A stretch of DNA of 64,000 nt from Cantharellus purpuraceus. Taxonomy: Eukaryota; Basidiomycota; Agaricomycetes; Cantharellales; Hydnaceae. Below are positions 9,652-21,479 of this stretch, in pieces. The stretch is taken from NCBI GenBank assembly GCA_025174535.1, contig JALBUN010000045.1, positions 434,001 through 498,000 of the forward strand, given 5' to 3'. Positions within the stretch are counted from its first letter, which is position 1. Every line of letters begins with the position of its first letter. Below the pieces are notes generated by a model. It saw nothing but the letters and a program-made list of their open reading frames with translations. It searched no databases and was not told the DNA's origin. The translations under genes were made by a program, and so were the position numbers.

Positions 9652-10175
9652 ATTTCGACCGGTCTCTACACTATTCGCTCCGCTGCCTTCAGCAAGCCCT
9701 TTGTCGCTCACAATTCCTTTGAGGATCGGTCTCTCAACTTCAAGAGAATCCTAAATCTTCCAGCTGATAGCACCGCAACCTCTCGAGGTAAGTACGACGA
9801 GCTTCATGTCGCAGATGTGAAGCTGAAATAATCTTATAGTGGAGTATCGAAGACCTTGGAGATGGTAGATACTACTTCAGGATTCACGGAGCACAGATTG
9901 CCGTGATAAACGATCTCGTCTATACAATCCTTTTGACTTTCCCGTCCCCTGAAGAGTGGGACCTTCAGCAACTGCCTCAGTATGGCGACAATCAGTACCT
10001 GTGGGGAGAAGTTCCATGATTAAGACTGATAGAATGGACTTCGTATAGAATTCAAACCAATAATGGCATCACGGGATGGGTTCTTTCTAGCGCAGATGAT
10101 TTTACCCAGGTGAGTCTGGATATGAATAGCCATAGGGAAAGCACCTCAAAGTGATGTTTTCAGATCCAATCTAGG
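9652..10175 (+). pseudogene. I66 protease-inhibitor pseudogene, array copy 1
   Basis: Closest relative is the intact gene at 12909-13517; upstream and downstream flanks are also duplicated. Exon 1 lacks the ATG: where others have 'catgtctgtttc' this copy has 'catttc'. An extra base near its end shifts frame before the GTAAGT donor (9788). Exon 2 (9840-10000, 161 nt, WSIEDLGDGRYY-like) and exon 3 (10049-10109, NNGITGWVLSSADDF-like) remain open. Exon 4 starts at 10164 but breaks after about 12 bases into unrelated duplicated sequence. The TATA position reads GATAAAAAT instead of GATATAAAT. Four independent lesions make this a dead copy. Confidence 0.8.
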
Positions 10176-10233
10176 TCATTTTTGTCATATTTGTTGCACT
10201 ACATCCCAAGAGCTCAACTCACCGGCGATTGTC

Positions 10234-10655
10234 CTATCGACACAGAAAGAGCACAGACTTCACATATCTTTTCCATCGGCTGACACTTTCAAAGATATGA
10301 TAAGCTAGGGCAGACGAGGCAGCAGCCAGCAAGCCCGGTTGCATAACATAAAAATAGATCCGAAAGACAACTTTTGAGGAAGCATTTGCTGCGGGACGCT
10401 GAAAATCATCCCCAGGAGCTTTGTAGTAGGGCCTATAACGATGGAATAAGAGATCGACAAGACGTGGCGCTGGAGGCAATAAAATGGGTTGGCTACCAAG
10501 AGCGAAGGTTGATTACCATGAAATATAGAGCGGTTATAGTCGATTATAATCGAAATGCAATACGGGCGCTGGTAGAGAAGGGAATCCTGCATACGGAAGC
10601 GGGTGGTTGCGGGATGGAAAAAAGTAGATGACCACCGCAGGGATCGAACCTGCAA
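10234..10655. repeat. Duplicated I66-downstream block and membrane-protein relic
   Basis: The start (around 'gctgacactttcaaag', 10280-10296) matches the downstream flank of the I66 gene at 12.9 kb (14117 onward) and weakly that at 16.5 kb. It then runs into the segmental duplication shared with 2.0-3.4 kb, including a decayed piece of the 183-aa membrane ORF. Confidence 0.6.
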
Positions 10656-11330
10656 TCTCCTGATTTCGAGAGCGCATCGTAGTCAGACGCATTGCCATTA
10701 TGCCAGGCGGCCGACGCAAATGACGGTCATAAGAATGCTCCAAGTATGTTGCTGCACGACACTGATGTTACGTACAGGACTGGCGCCCATGACCCAATGA
10801 TACTACGCGCCTCTCCGGAACTTCCATCATGTCTCATTTCCATGACCACAAGCTGCACAGTACAACAGATCTGGAATTCAACGTTCATAGTTTGGGGGTC
10901 ATAGTTTGGGGATCATAGTGGTAGCCTTTTGTCTCGGGCTCTTCATCGGTGAAAAAGGAGAATAGATCATGCCGAAACCATCTTCTGATGTCCCGGCAGT
11001 CTGAATCATACATTTCGAAGCAAAGGTGGCGCGTTGCTTGTGTACTTTCCATTCGAACGGGCATACAAACACGACTCCCCCTATAGTGAGGCTCGGGAAA
11101 ACCTTTCTCTCGACGCTGGTGTTCAATGTCTCCCAAGGAAGCTGTGGTAGGATGCCACATCTTTTGACTCTTTGTTCTCCGGCCGTTTATCACTGTGTAA
11201 TATGAAATTCATTCTTCTTATTATTTCTGTGCGTATAAACCCTTCCGCATCATTTCCTTTAGCAGTCCTTGCGCAGGTTCTGTGATCAAGGCAATGAAAC
11301 AAAGCACTCGCTCCACTACTTACGTGAAGA
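10400..11330. repeat. Segmental duplication, copy B (partner at 2.59-3.4 kb)
   Basis: Same block order as copy A. This copy holds the complete tRNA-Arg(ACG). Minus-strand frames here (for example 10885-11193, around LCFEMYDSDCRDIRRW) look like decayed coding sequence and share a short motif (NTSVER) with the frame at 3013-3228; I do not recognise the family. Confidence 0.65.
10629..10712 (-). tRNA. tRNA-Arg (anticodon ACG), with intron
   Basis: Minus-strand cloverleaf. Acceptor GGCCGCC pairs with GGTGGTC (two G-U pairs) plus discriminator A; D-arm GCAT...ATGC with A-box TGGCATAATGG; anticodon stem TCTGA/TCAGG; loop C-T-ACG-A; T-arm GCAGG-TTCGATC-CCTGC as B-box. A 12-nt intron (TGCGCTCTCGAA) follows position 37, the standard tRNA intron site. 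A run of six T (plus-strand A at 10618-10623) a few bases downstream serves as RNA polymerase III terminator. A34 would be read as inosine, decoding CGU/CGC/CGA. The gene sits in a segmental duplication whose other copy has only relics. Confidence 0.9.
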
Positions 11331-12200
11331 ATTGGCGTTCAACTTCGCGCATGCGTCAGAGTTTTACGATCCGAGACTTTGCTCCCCGACAACATCCTTC
11401 GACGAATCTTTGAAACCTAGGCGAGTAGCGGGGAACATGAAGGTGTATAATATGGTGTATTTAGGCAGTGTCGGAGAGTTATCACATGCTTACATTAAAC
11501 CGTGAATACATAGATTGTAGAAGATATTCTATACCTGGCACGCCAGCTGTCCACGGAGTTCACCGAATTCTGAACGTGTCAGCTGAGTGGTTAATAGGGA
11601 ACCTTCATCTTAGATGATATGTCACGTAAGTATGATGATTCATTAAAGATGACCCTGAGGGTGCAGGGGAAGGATTTCCGCTTTCGCCAACCAAGCGGGG
11701 TGCATGGGTAACGCAGATTTGTCATTATTCATGCCGTGACATTGCTGTCGTGCAGCTTTCCAAGGTGATTCGCCGATGAGCCTCCACTGCAGAAAGCTAA
11801 GCCTGACGTGCTGCAGGCTTAGCCTTCCGTGGTTGTATGGAGACTTCGTCGTGCTTGGAGCCTCAGTTGTAGGAGTATCAAGCCTACGCGTAGTCGATGA
11901 GTGCGCATAGGCAAGTCGTAACAGAGCGGGAGCAAATCTTGCATTTTAGTATATAGGGGCTAAAAGTTTCGAGCGTTGTCTCACAAAATGTAGTATAGCT
12001 AGCATTTTCTTACAATCGCAGTAGTTTTACCGTTAAGAAAATGCGTTCGCTCAGCTTGCATTCTGGATGAATCAAGCCACGATTGTAAAGCAGGTGAAGA
12101 CTGTGTTAGTACTTAGGTCGAGAAATCTACTATTTGAATACCCGATCGGGCTGATCTAATGGTTGGCGGCTCGGAAGGAATGGGTTATATTGCCTTCTGA
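11331..12200. other. Unassigned stretch
   Basis: I see no gene here. From about 12200 the sequence resembles 9060 onward (shared block around 'ggcatggtccgagtcgg'), marking the next I66 duplication unit. Confidence 0.4.
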
Positions 12201-12835
12201 AAACTGGCCTTTCTGCGCCGGTTTCTGCGCCAACGGCCTCATGGTAATTCGTCTCCGAAAGCTTCTAGAAAATCCTGGCCAAGCCATGCTTCGCTGTAGT
12301 AGTGTAGAAATTTTCGCAGATGACCAACAATAATGCGATTGACAATATGAAGCCCAAGGACCTGTGGCTGTCAGTGGCATGGTCCGAGTCGGCAACCACA
12401 CCACTCAAGAGTCAAGCTCAAGAGTTAATTGGGATGCAGATGGCAAGTATCCGTTATTATATTCACTGTGAGCACATTTTCTTCCTCATTACGCTTAAGC
12501 TGACTGTATCTCCTTGGAAAATAGTTGTCACTGTAGCTCTCACAAACGAAAGATACTGACCTCCCCTCCATAACAGTAGATCCATCAGCAAATGATTAGT
12601 TGAAACTGACATGTGAAGAGGTCATTGGCTCACATCAGAATCTGGCACGGGAATGAACGCTGAATGCCATAGAGTGACATTACGTGCTCAGAGCACTCTA
12701 ATGCATCAGAAGAGAAGATTCTTTCCATCCCGTGTATCTTCCACTTCCACCACGTTCCCAAGAGGTGTCAGGTTTTCACCTTCCATTCTATACAGACCTA
12801 CCCTGCCACACAGCCTGGCACGCAGTTACAAACGA

Positions 12836-12841
12836 TATAAA
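12836..12841 (+). promoter_or_regulatory. TATA box of I66 copy 2
   Basis: TATAAA 68 bp before the ATG. Equivalent boxes occur before the other live copies: 16382-16387, 20428-20434 and 22957-22963. Confidence 0.65.
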
Positions 12842-12908
12842 TCCTCACCTCAGTTCTCCGTATCCACTCCTCACCGGACTCATATCTGGTATCAGAACGC
12901 TAATTAGC

Positions 12909-13517
12909 ATGTCTCTTTCAACTGGTCTTTACACTATTCGTTCCGCCGCCTTCAGCGAGCCCTTCGTTGCCCGCAATCCTGTCGAGGATAGGTCTTTTAA
13001 TCCTAAGAGGGTCCTGAGTCTTCCAGCTGGCGTCAATTCAACTGTCGAGGTATGACAACTTTCATGTCGTAGATGTGAAGCTGAAATAATCTTATAGTGG
13101 AGTATCGAAGACCTTGGAAATGACAGATACTACCTCAGGAATGGGGGAGCACCGACTGCCGTGATAAACGATCTCGTCTATGCGATCCTTTTGACTTTCC
13201 CGTCCCCTGAAGAGTGGGACCTTCAGCAACTGCCTCAGTATGGCGACAATCAGTACCTGTAGGGAGACCTTTCCATGATTTGGTTATATTAAGACTGATA
13301 GAGTGGACTTCATGCAGAATTCAAACCAATAATGGCACCACGGGATGGGTTCTTCCTAGCGCAGATGCTTATACTCAGGTGAGTCTGGATATGAATATCC
13401 AGGGAAAGTGCCTCAAAGTGGTGTTTTCAGATCCAATCTAGGCCTCTGATCGTGCAACCTAGCTTTCCTCCCCAGTATCCCGCAAACCAGCGCTGGATCA
13501 TTGAGAGTCTTGACTAG
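12909..13517 (+). CDS. I66-type serine protease inhibitor, array copy 2
   Basis: Four exons: 12909-13049, 13098-13258, 13318-13378, 13431-13517; GT-AG introns of 48, 59 and 52 nt; 149 residues. It reads MSLSTGLYTIRSAAF, then ARNPVEDRSF, WSIEDLGNDRYYLRNGG, APTAVINDLVYAIL, EEWDLQQLPQYG, GTTGWVLPSAD, and ends RWIIESLD. Length, the ED...PKR segment, the central W-x-[VI]-E and the GWV motif fit the mushroom MEROPS I66 family (cospin, cnispin; beta-trefoil, inhibit trypsin-like proteases). The family call is from memory of the pattern. There is no signal peptide, consistent with cytosolic storage for defence against fungivores. The putative inhibitory loop after strand 2 is about residues 20-36. 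Confidence 0.82.
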
Positions 13518-16380
13518 ATCTGAGCCGTGACAATCTGAGCCGTGACAACCGTGCAAAGGCCCAGCACGTAGGTTTGTTTCTTGAAAGAATGTATGCATGT
13601 TCCGACAGTGTTGTCACTTGACGAACGGGTTCGAATAGCAATTTTTCTGTTGAATCGATTCGGGGGACCAAAAATTATCCCTAGAAAAAGAAACAACATA
13701 GCTTTGCAAGGGGCATCCAGAGGGAGTCCCAAGTATAGCTACAGTCCGTTGCAACTGGGCCTTTGAACCAGCTTGCTTGAGTCACCCCGCCAGCAGCGAG
13801 ATACACAAGCAGTTCATGTGCTCGCCGTGACGAGGAAATATCCTTGGAAGATCCAGTCCGAGCTGATAGTCGGGGGAGCATAGTTTTATTTGGTGAATAC
13901 CTCACCCACCAGTTCAGATGCGAGCAATGACCTTTTGCACTAACCCAAAGGTTCTCCAGAAAACTTTCAATCAGCCACATAAATAAATAAGGAAGAGAGC
14001 AAACTCACCATTGTCATATTGATTGCACTACGTCCCAAAAGTTCAACTCAAGGTACCCGTGATTGCCCTATCAGCACAGTAAGCGCACAAAGGAGACTTT
14101 ACAATATCTTTTCAATAAGCTGACACTTTCAAAGTTATTGTATACTAAGCCATGATGGCTGGTGGCGAGACGGCAGCCAGCGCGCCCGATGTAGTACCGG
14201 TCTTCTTTCGTGGACGTCTGGCTAGTACCCAAGTGTACATTGGTCTGATTGAGCAAGGGGTTGACGCTCGATGATCTAGTTTCAGTTGCGGCATTTAAGC
14301 ACTCAAGCACTCGCTGGGCGTGCCACATTGCATAACAGAAACCTAGAGTTGATCCGAAAGAGATCTTTGGGAAGCGTCTGTAATAGTACTGCAACCCACT
14401 TACTTCCAAGTGTCCATTGTTCGACTTTACGAAATTCAAGTTTTGTCATTCTCCAGGTGGACCGTCTGAGGGTAGAGGCAAGAGGGCATAGCATTCGATC
14501 ATATCAACTTTCTTTCAAAATGATATTTCGAATTGGATCTTTCCATTAGCTACAGAGCTAGTCAAGGCTCCCAATGATCCAGCGCCCGTTCTCTGGATAC
14601 TGGACAGGTTCAACAGGCAGCATAAAAGAGTACTAACTTCGACCTGAAGAACACTATTTTAGGTGCTGTTTTTCTATAGCCAAATGGACACACCTGAGTA
14701 AACGCATCTACATTAGGAAGAATCCAAGCCGTGGTGCCGTTATGGAGTCGGATGCTGCATGTCATGCCTTAGTCGTAATATAAGGATCTCGGGAAGTGCC
14801 ACTGGCGTAGGGGTATCGAGAACTCCTTCAAAACCTGGCTGAATTTCAAAGACCGGTCTCTCAGTACCCGCCTGACAGCAGCGCTTTTCATTACCGCCAA
14901 TGTCTGAGCCTCTTCTACCAATAATAATAACTTGCATTCTCTAAGGGTGCTAACACCGTTAGATGAAATTCAGAATAATTGACTCATTAAATCGATCAAC
15001 TATGACACCTGGAGAGGATTATTAGCAAAGCAACACTGATGTAGCAACCTTCGTAACATAATCATATACTTCAACATACAAACATCTGTCACTTTATTAT
15101 GCCAACCAATTTTGAAATGAATCGGCGTTGAGGTGCCACCGCCACATGGTGGCAGGGAGATGGTGCCCACCGCCAGGAGAGGTCTGGCTAGTACAGCATC
15201 GCGATCATTGTACAACGCACCAAGCGAATACATGGATACTTTCTAGTGTAAAGGGATTGAGCGGGGAACTCCTCAGTTGGAATTCAACTGCAAGTTAAAC
15301 CCCCGGAAATTCATTTGATCTGGAGGGTTCCATTTCATGCGGAAGAACAAGCAGTTGAATGCGTGTCACCTCTTAAGAAGCCATACTATACTTATGGCAT
15401 TACTAGATGAAAACTCGCATCAACTGGTTTGAAGTTGGATCACATAGGGTTGTGATAGTGGCGTCTGTACGTTGCTCAAATAGTTTTGAAACGATTCCAC
15501 CTCCTTTTTCAATGTTTTAGCTTCTCATTCCAGCGGCACAGGCGAGGATGATGGAGAACAGCGACGACGCACCTGTTATAAATGTGGTGCCCTAAAGCGT
15601 GGACGCCGTAGATAATTGTCCATGGTAATACAGCCTTTTCTCCCGAACGCCTTCCAGTTTACCGAGATCTGTATTCTACACCTTTCATCAGCCAGGGTTG
15701 TCGGAGAATGAAGTGTCAGTTCCGACGTATCGGACGTTCGCTTTGAGGACACTCAAGTACTATTACCTCATCCATACTTTAATGGGACAATCTTTGGCAG
15801 CTGACCAGATGGAATACTCCGATTCAGTAAATTCTACTTCGCTATTTGAGTCATTTCAGAGTGGCGGATTCGCTGTCAAACACATTTACGAATGGAACCG
15901 TGCCCTTAATTCAATTACTGATATTCCTTAGAATAATACAAGACCATTAAGCTCTCGGAACAATGGGCAAGTTCGACAAACATGTCATTGAAAAGCCTTT
16001 GCGTGACTGGGATGCAGACAGTTCCCATGAATACGTTTCTTGGGCTGTGCACCCTGAAACAGACTTATGCCTTTGGGAGCTAGCGATGGTTCTCGTGGAA
16101 CCAAGAAATAATGACCCACCCCCATAGATGTATTGCCGAAATGTGAAGAAGTCATCTACTCAGCGTCAATAATCAATGCTGCAACATTGTATGTCCAGGG
16201 GGTCCCATGACTTGGTGTTGTATTCATTGCACATACAATTGAGTGCATTAGAAGGGATGCATCTTTTCCGTACCAGACACATGCACCTTCAAGCTTCAAG
16301 TCCGATTTCCAACACGCCGCAGAATGTGTCGAGTTTCCCCCTTACATTCCTTGCAGGCAGACCCCGGCACATTTACAACT
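13518..16380. other. Duplicated 3' flank, then unassigned sequence
   Basis: 13518-13549 carries a 15-bp tandem repeat (tctgagccgtgacaa twice). About 14030-14200 matches the downstream flank of copy 1 (10200-10330). From 14250 to about 16100 I see no supported gene; frames such as 15698-15931 have no recognisable features. 16140-16380 resembles the upstream regions of copies 1 and 2. Confidence 0.45.
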
Positions 16381-16450
16381 ATATAAACCTGGTAGTTCCC
16401 CACACCCACCTCACACAGGACTCGTATTTGCTATTGGAAGGATAATCAAC

Positions 16451-17059
16451 ATGTCTGTTTCAACTGGCTTGTACACGATTCGTTCCGCCGCCTTCAGCCG
16501 ACCCTTTGTTTCTCGTAACTTTATTGAGGACCACTCTACCCTCCCCAAGAGAATCCTGAGTCTTCCAGCTGACAGCAATGCGACTCTTGAGGTAATCCAT
16601 TCCTCACATCACAGATACGAAACTGAGACAGTATCTTGCAGTGGACTGTCGAGAATCTTGGTAACGGCAGATACTACCTCAGGAATGGGGGAGCACCGAC
16701 TGCCGTGATAAACAATCTCGTCTTTGCGATCCTCTTGACTTTTCCGTCTCCAGAGGAATGGGACCTCGAGCAACTGCCTCAGTATGGTGACAATCAGTAT
16801 CTGTAGGTCAAAGTTCTATAATATGGTTAGATTCAGACCGAACCCGAACTTTACACAGAATTCATACCAATAACGGTTCTACAGGGTGGGTTCTCCCCAG
16901 CGCAAACGATTTTACCCAGGTATGTTCGATACGAATGTCTGCAGAGTATGTGCTCAGAGAAGATCTCTTTAGGTCCAATCTAGGCCCTTGATTGTATTAC
17001 CTAGCGAACCTCCCCAATATCCCGCGAACGAGCGCTGGATTATCGAGAGCCTTGACTAG
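16451..17059 (+). CDS. I66-type serine protease inhibitor, array copy 3
   Basis: Exons 16451-16591, 16642-16802, 16859-16919, 16973-17059; all GT-AG; 149 residues. It is the closest intact paralogue of copy 2, with the same exon lengths (141/161/61/87) and phases. Changes concentrate after residue 20: SRNFIEDHSTLPKRI here against ARNPVEDRSFNPKRV there. Ends VLPSEPPQYPANERWIIESL-D. TATAAA at 16382-16387, 69 bp upstream. No signal peptide. Likely cytosolic trypsin-type inhibitor by family; target unknown. Confidence 0.82.
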
Positions 17060-18690
17060 ACCTGTGTCATGACAGTTGCACAATGGTCCAACACGAATGT
17101 TTGTTCTTGAAAGAGCGTCGTGGCGTCAAGAATCATACTCATATTTTCGGATGGTATTGTGATTGGAGGATGAACTTAAATAAAAACAATTGTTTTTGTC
17201 GAGTTGATATGTTTCATACCTGAAGAATAGGCTGATCAGTAAATATTGAAACAATAGGTCCTCTGCCTATGTTGGGTGACACGGATGGTCGTTTATATTT
17301 CGACTTCTGTGTGTGCACGGTCCAGAGTCTGAAAAGGAAACCAAGGTCCAAGATAGCAATGTGGGAGCCAACTCTGCCAGTAGCGGCAGCTTCCATGACT
17401 AGATACGAGAAGAAAAGAGAGATGCTCCATCTATCGGATTTACCCCACAGCGTCCCAAGAGCTCTATTCGTCGGCGATCATTGTCAACACAAAACTTTCA
17501 GCTAGAACAGAAAGGAATATATTTTCTCGAGACTGTCGCTGTGTCGAAAACATACTTGTCAATTGTATAGTTGATAGTCTTGCTGGTGGAGGAGCAGCTA
17601 GCGAGCCCCATGTTGCCTCTGCGCCCTGTGATACTAGTGTATACTCGCGACACTAGTTATATGCATTCTTAGCACCAGTGTGCTCAAGTAGAAGCCTCGC
17701 GAGTGTCTGACCGGACGAGAGGTCATATGGAGTGTTCAGCTTACCCACTACGTCATGCGTCATGATCAAGTACATTATGGAATTATTCAGTGGAGATCGT
17801 CGGAGAAGGAACCATAAATTTCCGCCTCTATCTACCTTAACGTCATAAATTCTTGTCCTGGACGTCAACGGAGTAAGGAGCCAACGTTGGTTTCACCAAC
17901 ACTCGCGGCGCATATCTATGGACAGGCTGGACCTCGCATAGTATGTGTGGCAGAATAGGAAGTCTTGGTCAATGTGAGGCACGGTGACTTCGTCAGCACT
18001 ATTGGTACAACTATGAAAAGGGCAAGGTCGCAGCCTTCCGAGAGCTAGACTCCACGTCCAAATCCCACGAGTCATGAGTAAGTCCTTTGATGCTGTCAGC
18101 GATGGTGGTGAAGATATATAGAGTCATCAAGGGAAGTCGCGCACATTACTTGAAACTCATAGGGAACACTGGACCTCATAATATAACCGGCCTACGTTAA
18201 TTCTAGTACAGGTGTACGGCATACTGCGCTATGGCAGAGACAAACACTCTTCTATGTATCACTTAGTATGTCTTCGAGATGACTACAATTGCTTTACTCC
18301 ATGAAATCAGCTATGATGTTGACCATTGATCTGAGCAGAATAATTCCTTCCTGAGGGCATATGTTCCTACTTCTGTCTGTGCGGTGCGGTGCGACAGAAT
18401 CTTCATATAGGCGACGGTGAACCTCGATCCTAGTACATTCGTATGTCAAGGTGTAGGCTACTATTAATGTTTGGGATTCAAAGGGACCAGGCACCCGAGG
18501 AGCACCTCGCCAACTTTATTCAAGCAAAGGAGAATTGATTGTCATCACCATGAGATGAGAATTACCCTAAAATCGGTCTCCGAGTTTTGAAGCGGGATCC
18601 CGCACACTCTGCTGCTCTGCCTATATAAACCAGTGCAGCCAGTCAATCCCTCACTCTACTCCACACAGGACACGTATTATCTAGCCAGCT
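17060..18690. other. I66 3' flank and unassigned sequence
   Basis: Around 17455-17620 there is weak similarity to the downstream flanks at 10.2 and 14.0 kb. No supported gene otherwise. 18622-18628 is a TATATAA box in front of the pseudogene at 18695. Confidence 0.45.
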
Positions 18691-18694
18691 CATA

Positions 18695-19314
18695 ACGTCT
18701 CTGGTTACAGGATCATACACGATTCGCTCAGCTATCGAATTCAAACTATTCATCGGCCACAACTGTGCTGAGGACGGATCCTGGATGCCCAAGAGGATTG
18801 TGGCACTTCCGGAAGATGACGCGGAACAAAGTTAGGTTATTGATACCGTGGAGGCCATGTCACTTAGAGTGTATACCACAGTGGATTGAGCAGCTCGAAA
18901 GGATAGATGCATACTCAAGGCAATCAACGCACCCACGGCCGTTATCCATGAGCGTGTATGCAATCCTCACAGATTCCCCAACTTCCGAAAAATGACATTT
19001 GGAGAGGGTACCACAGCACGGTCCGATCAATGTAAGCCTTCCTTTGATACATTTATCCCAAGGGTCATTGACAGATGTTCTCCAGGATCATGAGTGCTGA
19101 AAATAGCACCATGGGCTGGGTGATCCCAACAGATGGTGATCAGATTTTGGGCAAGGTGGAATGTTTTAATGATTACAGTAACTAGAACAATTAGTTGAAA
19201 CCGCCGACGCCAGCAAGTCGCTTCCCCCCCCCCTTCATTTCGACCAGGTCCTTCTCGCCACTGTATCCTGCTAACGAGCGCTTCATCATCAAGAGCATGG
19301 CATCCCTCGATTGA
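18695..19314 (+). pseudogene. I66 protease-inhibitor pseudogene, array copy 4
   Basis: The start codon is ACG in place of ATG (18695). Exon 1 is still readable (TGSYTIRSAI...CAEDGSWMPKRIVAL), and exon 2 starts W-I-E at about 18882 but shifts frame and has TGA where the family has the conserved Trp of E-x-W. Exon 3 (NSTMGWVIPTDGD-like) and exon 4 (ANERFIIKSMASLD-like, stop at 19312-19314) can still be followed. A C9 run near 19206-19214 falls between exons 3 and 4. The promoter TATA is still intact, so the copy may be transcribed although it cannot make the protein from the usual start. Confidence 0.78.
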
Positions 19315-20427
19315 TCGAGTATAGCAATAACAACTGCCTTTCGTTAGCTGAAGTAGCCTGATCTTGTTGAAACACTTAATTTTCAACTGTGTTGCTTCTG
19401 ATGACCATTCTTACCAATTGTGTGAGCTGCTGAAGCGCATGCGTATCTCTGTCCCAAGTGCGTGTCTGGCTATTGTGAATATTTGTCTTTGTTAATTCTG
19501 CCTCGAATCTGTCTGCCAGTTTCTGTGTGATTCATTCCCGGAGTCACTGCCAACCTCGCACAGATATGCTGGGTCGCCTCACGTCGACAACATATTATCA
19601 TGTCGGTAGTTCTTTAGGTTTTCCTCCCTCTTCTAATAATACGTACCCATCGAGTGCTACAACTGATTCACCAGAAGCTCTAGATTGGACTGGATGCGAT
19701 AACCCGTGCCTTGGGTTGCATCACCCATCCACATCATATCAGGGATATATTTCAATATTCCGTAATCCCTGCAGGCAATAAGTTCTGTGAGCAACCGCTT
19801 GTGTCATGAATTAGTCCGGACTCTTCATGACTTTGGAGCTATGTGATCAAGCAAGTCTACTTGTCATATGAGGTGTGAGGGTTAAATCACTGTGGTAGAG
19901 CAAGGCAGTCGTGTGGCTCTGGTAGACGCGGCGACTATCCTAGCATCAGTAGAAGAATCGTGCCCTTATGCACAAGGAATATAATGACGGGAAGCATTCG
20001 GCATACATGCTGCGTCCGTGACAATAACATGCCACATTTTTACTCTATGAAGTTAACAGCGTAAAGTGTTCAGTTTACCAGAGTTTACTTGCCCAGCGCT
20101 GCGCCGTGCAAGCATCATCTTTTCCTACTTGCGCGGCCGGTCAATTAGCTATATGGACTACTCATAGCACAGATCGTCGGAGAAGTTCTATGTAAAATTT
20201 CTCCTCACCTGTGTGGTGCTCAGTAATCTTTATATAGTTAACGGCGTCTGTCCTCATCGGTTGTACGTCAAGACATGAGAGAATGTCTTTGGTAACTCGA
20301 CAGAAAAACACTCACCGGTGGGGCTAGTTACCGTACTCGGAGGGGAGTACAATGTTACTTCATACAAGAGAAATACCTTTCCTCAGGCTGCCTGTAACCA
20401 GATCTGGTACATAGCGGTGCCGATGCC
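19315..20427. other. Unassigned stretch
   Basis: No gene or RNA that I can support. The last 100 bp are the promoter region of copy 5 (TATATAA at 20428-20434). Confidence 0.4.
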
Positions 20428-20495
20428 TATATAAGCCTTGTGCAAGCAGCTGAGTCGCTCATCCCATCTACACAGAACACTCAAACAAGCTCTTC

Positions 20496-21134
20496 ATGTC
20501 TCTTGCTACGGGACGTTACACCATTCGCTCAGCCATCACTTACCAACCGTTCGTTGGTCGCAGCCGTTCTGAGGACGATTTCTTGGATAACAAGAAAATT
20601 TTGAGCCTTCCGAAAGCTGAAGAGGACCTTGATGTGGTCGAGGTAGAAAGATTTTGCCTTTGCAGTCATGTCACTAAGACCGGGCATCATAGTGGCTCAT
20701 CGAGAATCTGCAAGACAATCGATACATCCTCAAAGCGAGAGAAGCACCCACAGTCGCCATTGACAATGAGGTGTTTGCAACCCTCTCTGATTTCCCAACC
20801 CCCGAAGAGTGGCGTTTAGTGAACATACCACAGCATGGACCCAATGAATACTTGTAGGTGTATTGTCTTCAATTTGACATCATTACAGTAAGGTCACACG
20901 ATGGCGGCTTTGCGGCAGGATTTTCAGGAATGCTGCCAATGGCACCACGGGCTGGGTAGTTCCAAGCCATAAGGAGAATACTCAGGTGAGAGAGCGCGAC
21001 AAGAATTTTTGCCATGTTAATGTCACTGAGCCGCTGGGTCTCCATAGATTGCTGTTCAGGTTCTCCTTCAGCTCCCGACATTTCCACCACGGTTTCCTGA
21101 TAATGAGCGCTTTATCATTTCTGCCCTTGATTAA
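20496..21134 (+). CDS. I66-type serine protease inhibitor, array copy 5
   Basis: Exons 20496-20642, 20693-20853, 20919-20985, 21048-21134; 153 residues. It reads MSLATGRYTIRSAIT, FVGRSRSEDDFLDNKKI, WLIENLQDNRYILKA, EAPTVAIDNEVFATL, EEWRLVNIPQHGPNEYL, NGTTGWVVPSHKENTQ, and ends NERFIISALD. Exon 2 is again 161 nt. The acceptor of intron 2 is chosen at 20918 because it restores the I-F-R-N segment seen in sister copies; an alternative AG at 20926 would shorten the protein. TATATAA 62-68 bp upstream. Belongs to a second subgroup with copies 4, 6 and 7 (shared CTATATAA...GCAAGCA promoter context). Confidence 0.8.
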
Positions 21135-21339
21135 TCTAGTTCACCAATGCGAGATGGCGCCCTTGTTCAGAGAGTAGCTTGATCAATTTGAATGTGCACT
21201 TGTAGCTTTCGAGTATCTTGCTACTTCCTCAGGACCTAAAATGCAATGTGTCAATTGTCTCAGGAATTAATGTGTGAGTCACTGGTGCCCCAAGGTAGAA
21301 AAGGCATGGTATCTAATAGTACCAGTGCGCTATAGTGCA

Positions 21340-21475
21340 TCGTTGAGAATATCGATACATTCTAGAGGCAAGTAAATCACTCAGGGACGTGATCGAGGGC
21401 CATACGTATGCCACTATTGTCACAAAGTTCCCAGTATCCGAGGAATTGCATTTATAGACCCTACCGCAGAAGTAA
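21340..21475 (+). pseudogene. I66 exon-2 relic
   Basis: A heavily decayed stretch in which the I-V-E-N-I start, then VYATIVTKFPVSEELHL followed by a stop, can be read in different frames. This is the family's exon-2 pattern (V-x-A-x-L...P-x-x-E-E-W). No start exon or 3' exons were found around it. Confidence 0.5.
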
Positions 21476-21479
21476 TTGA

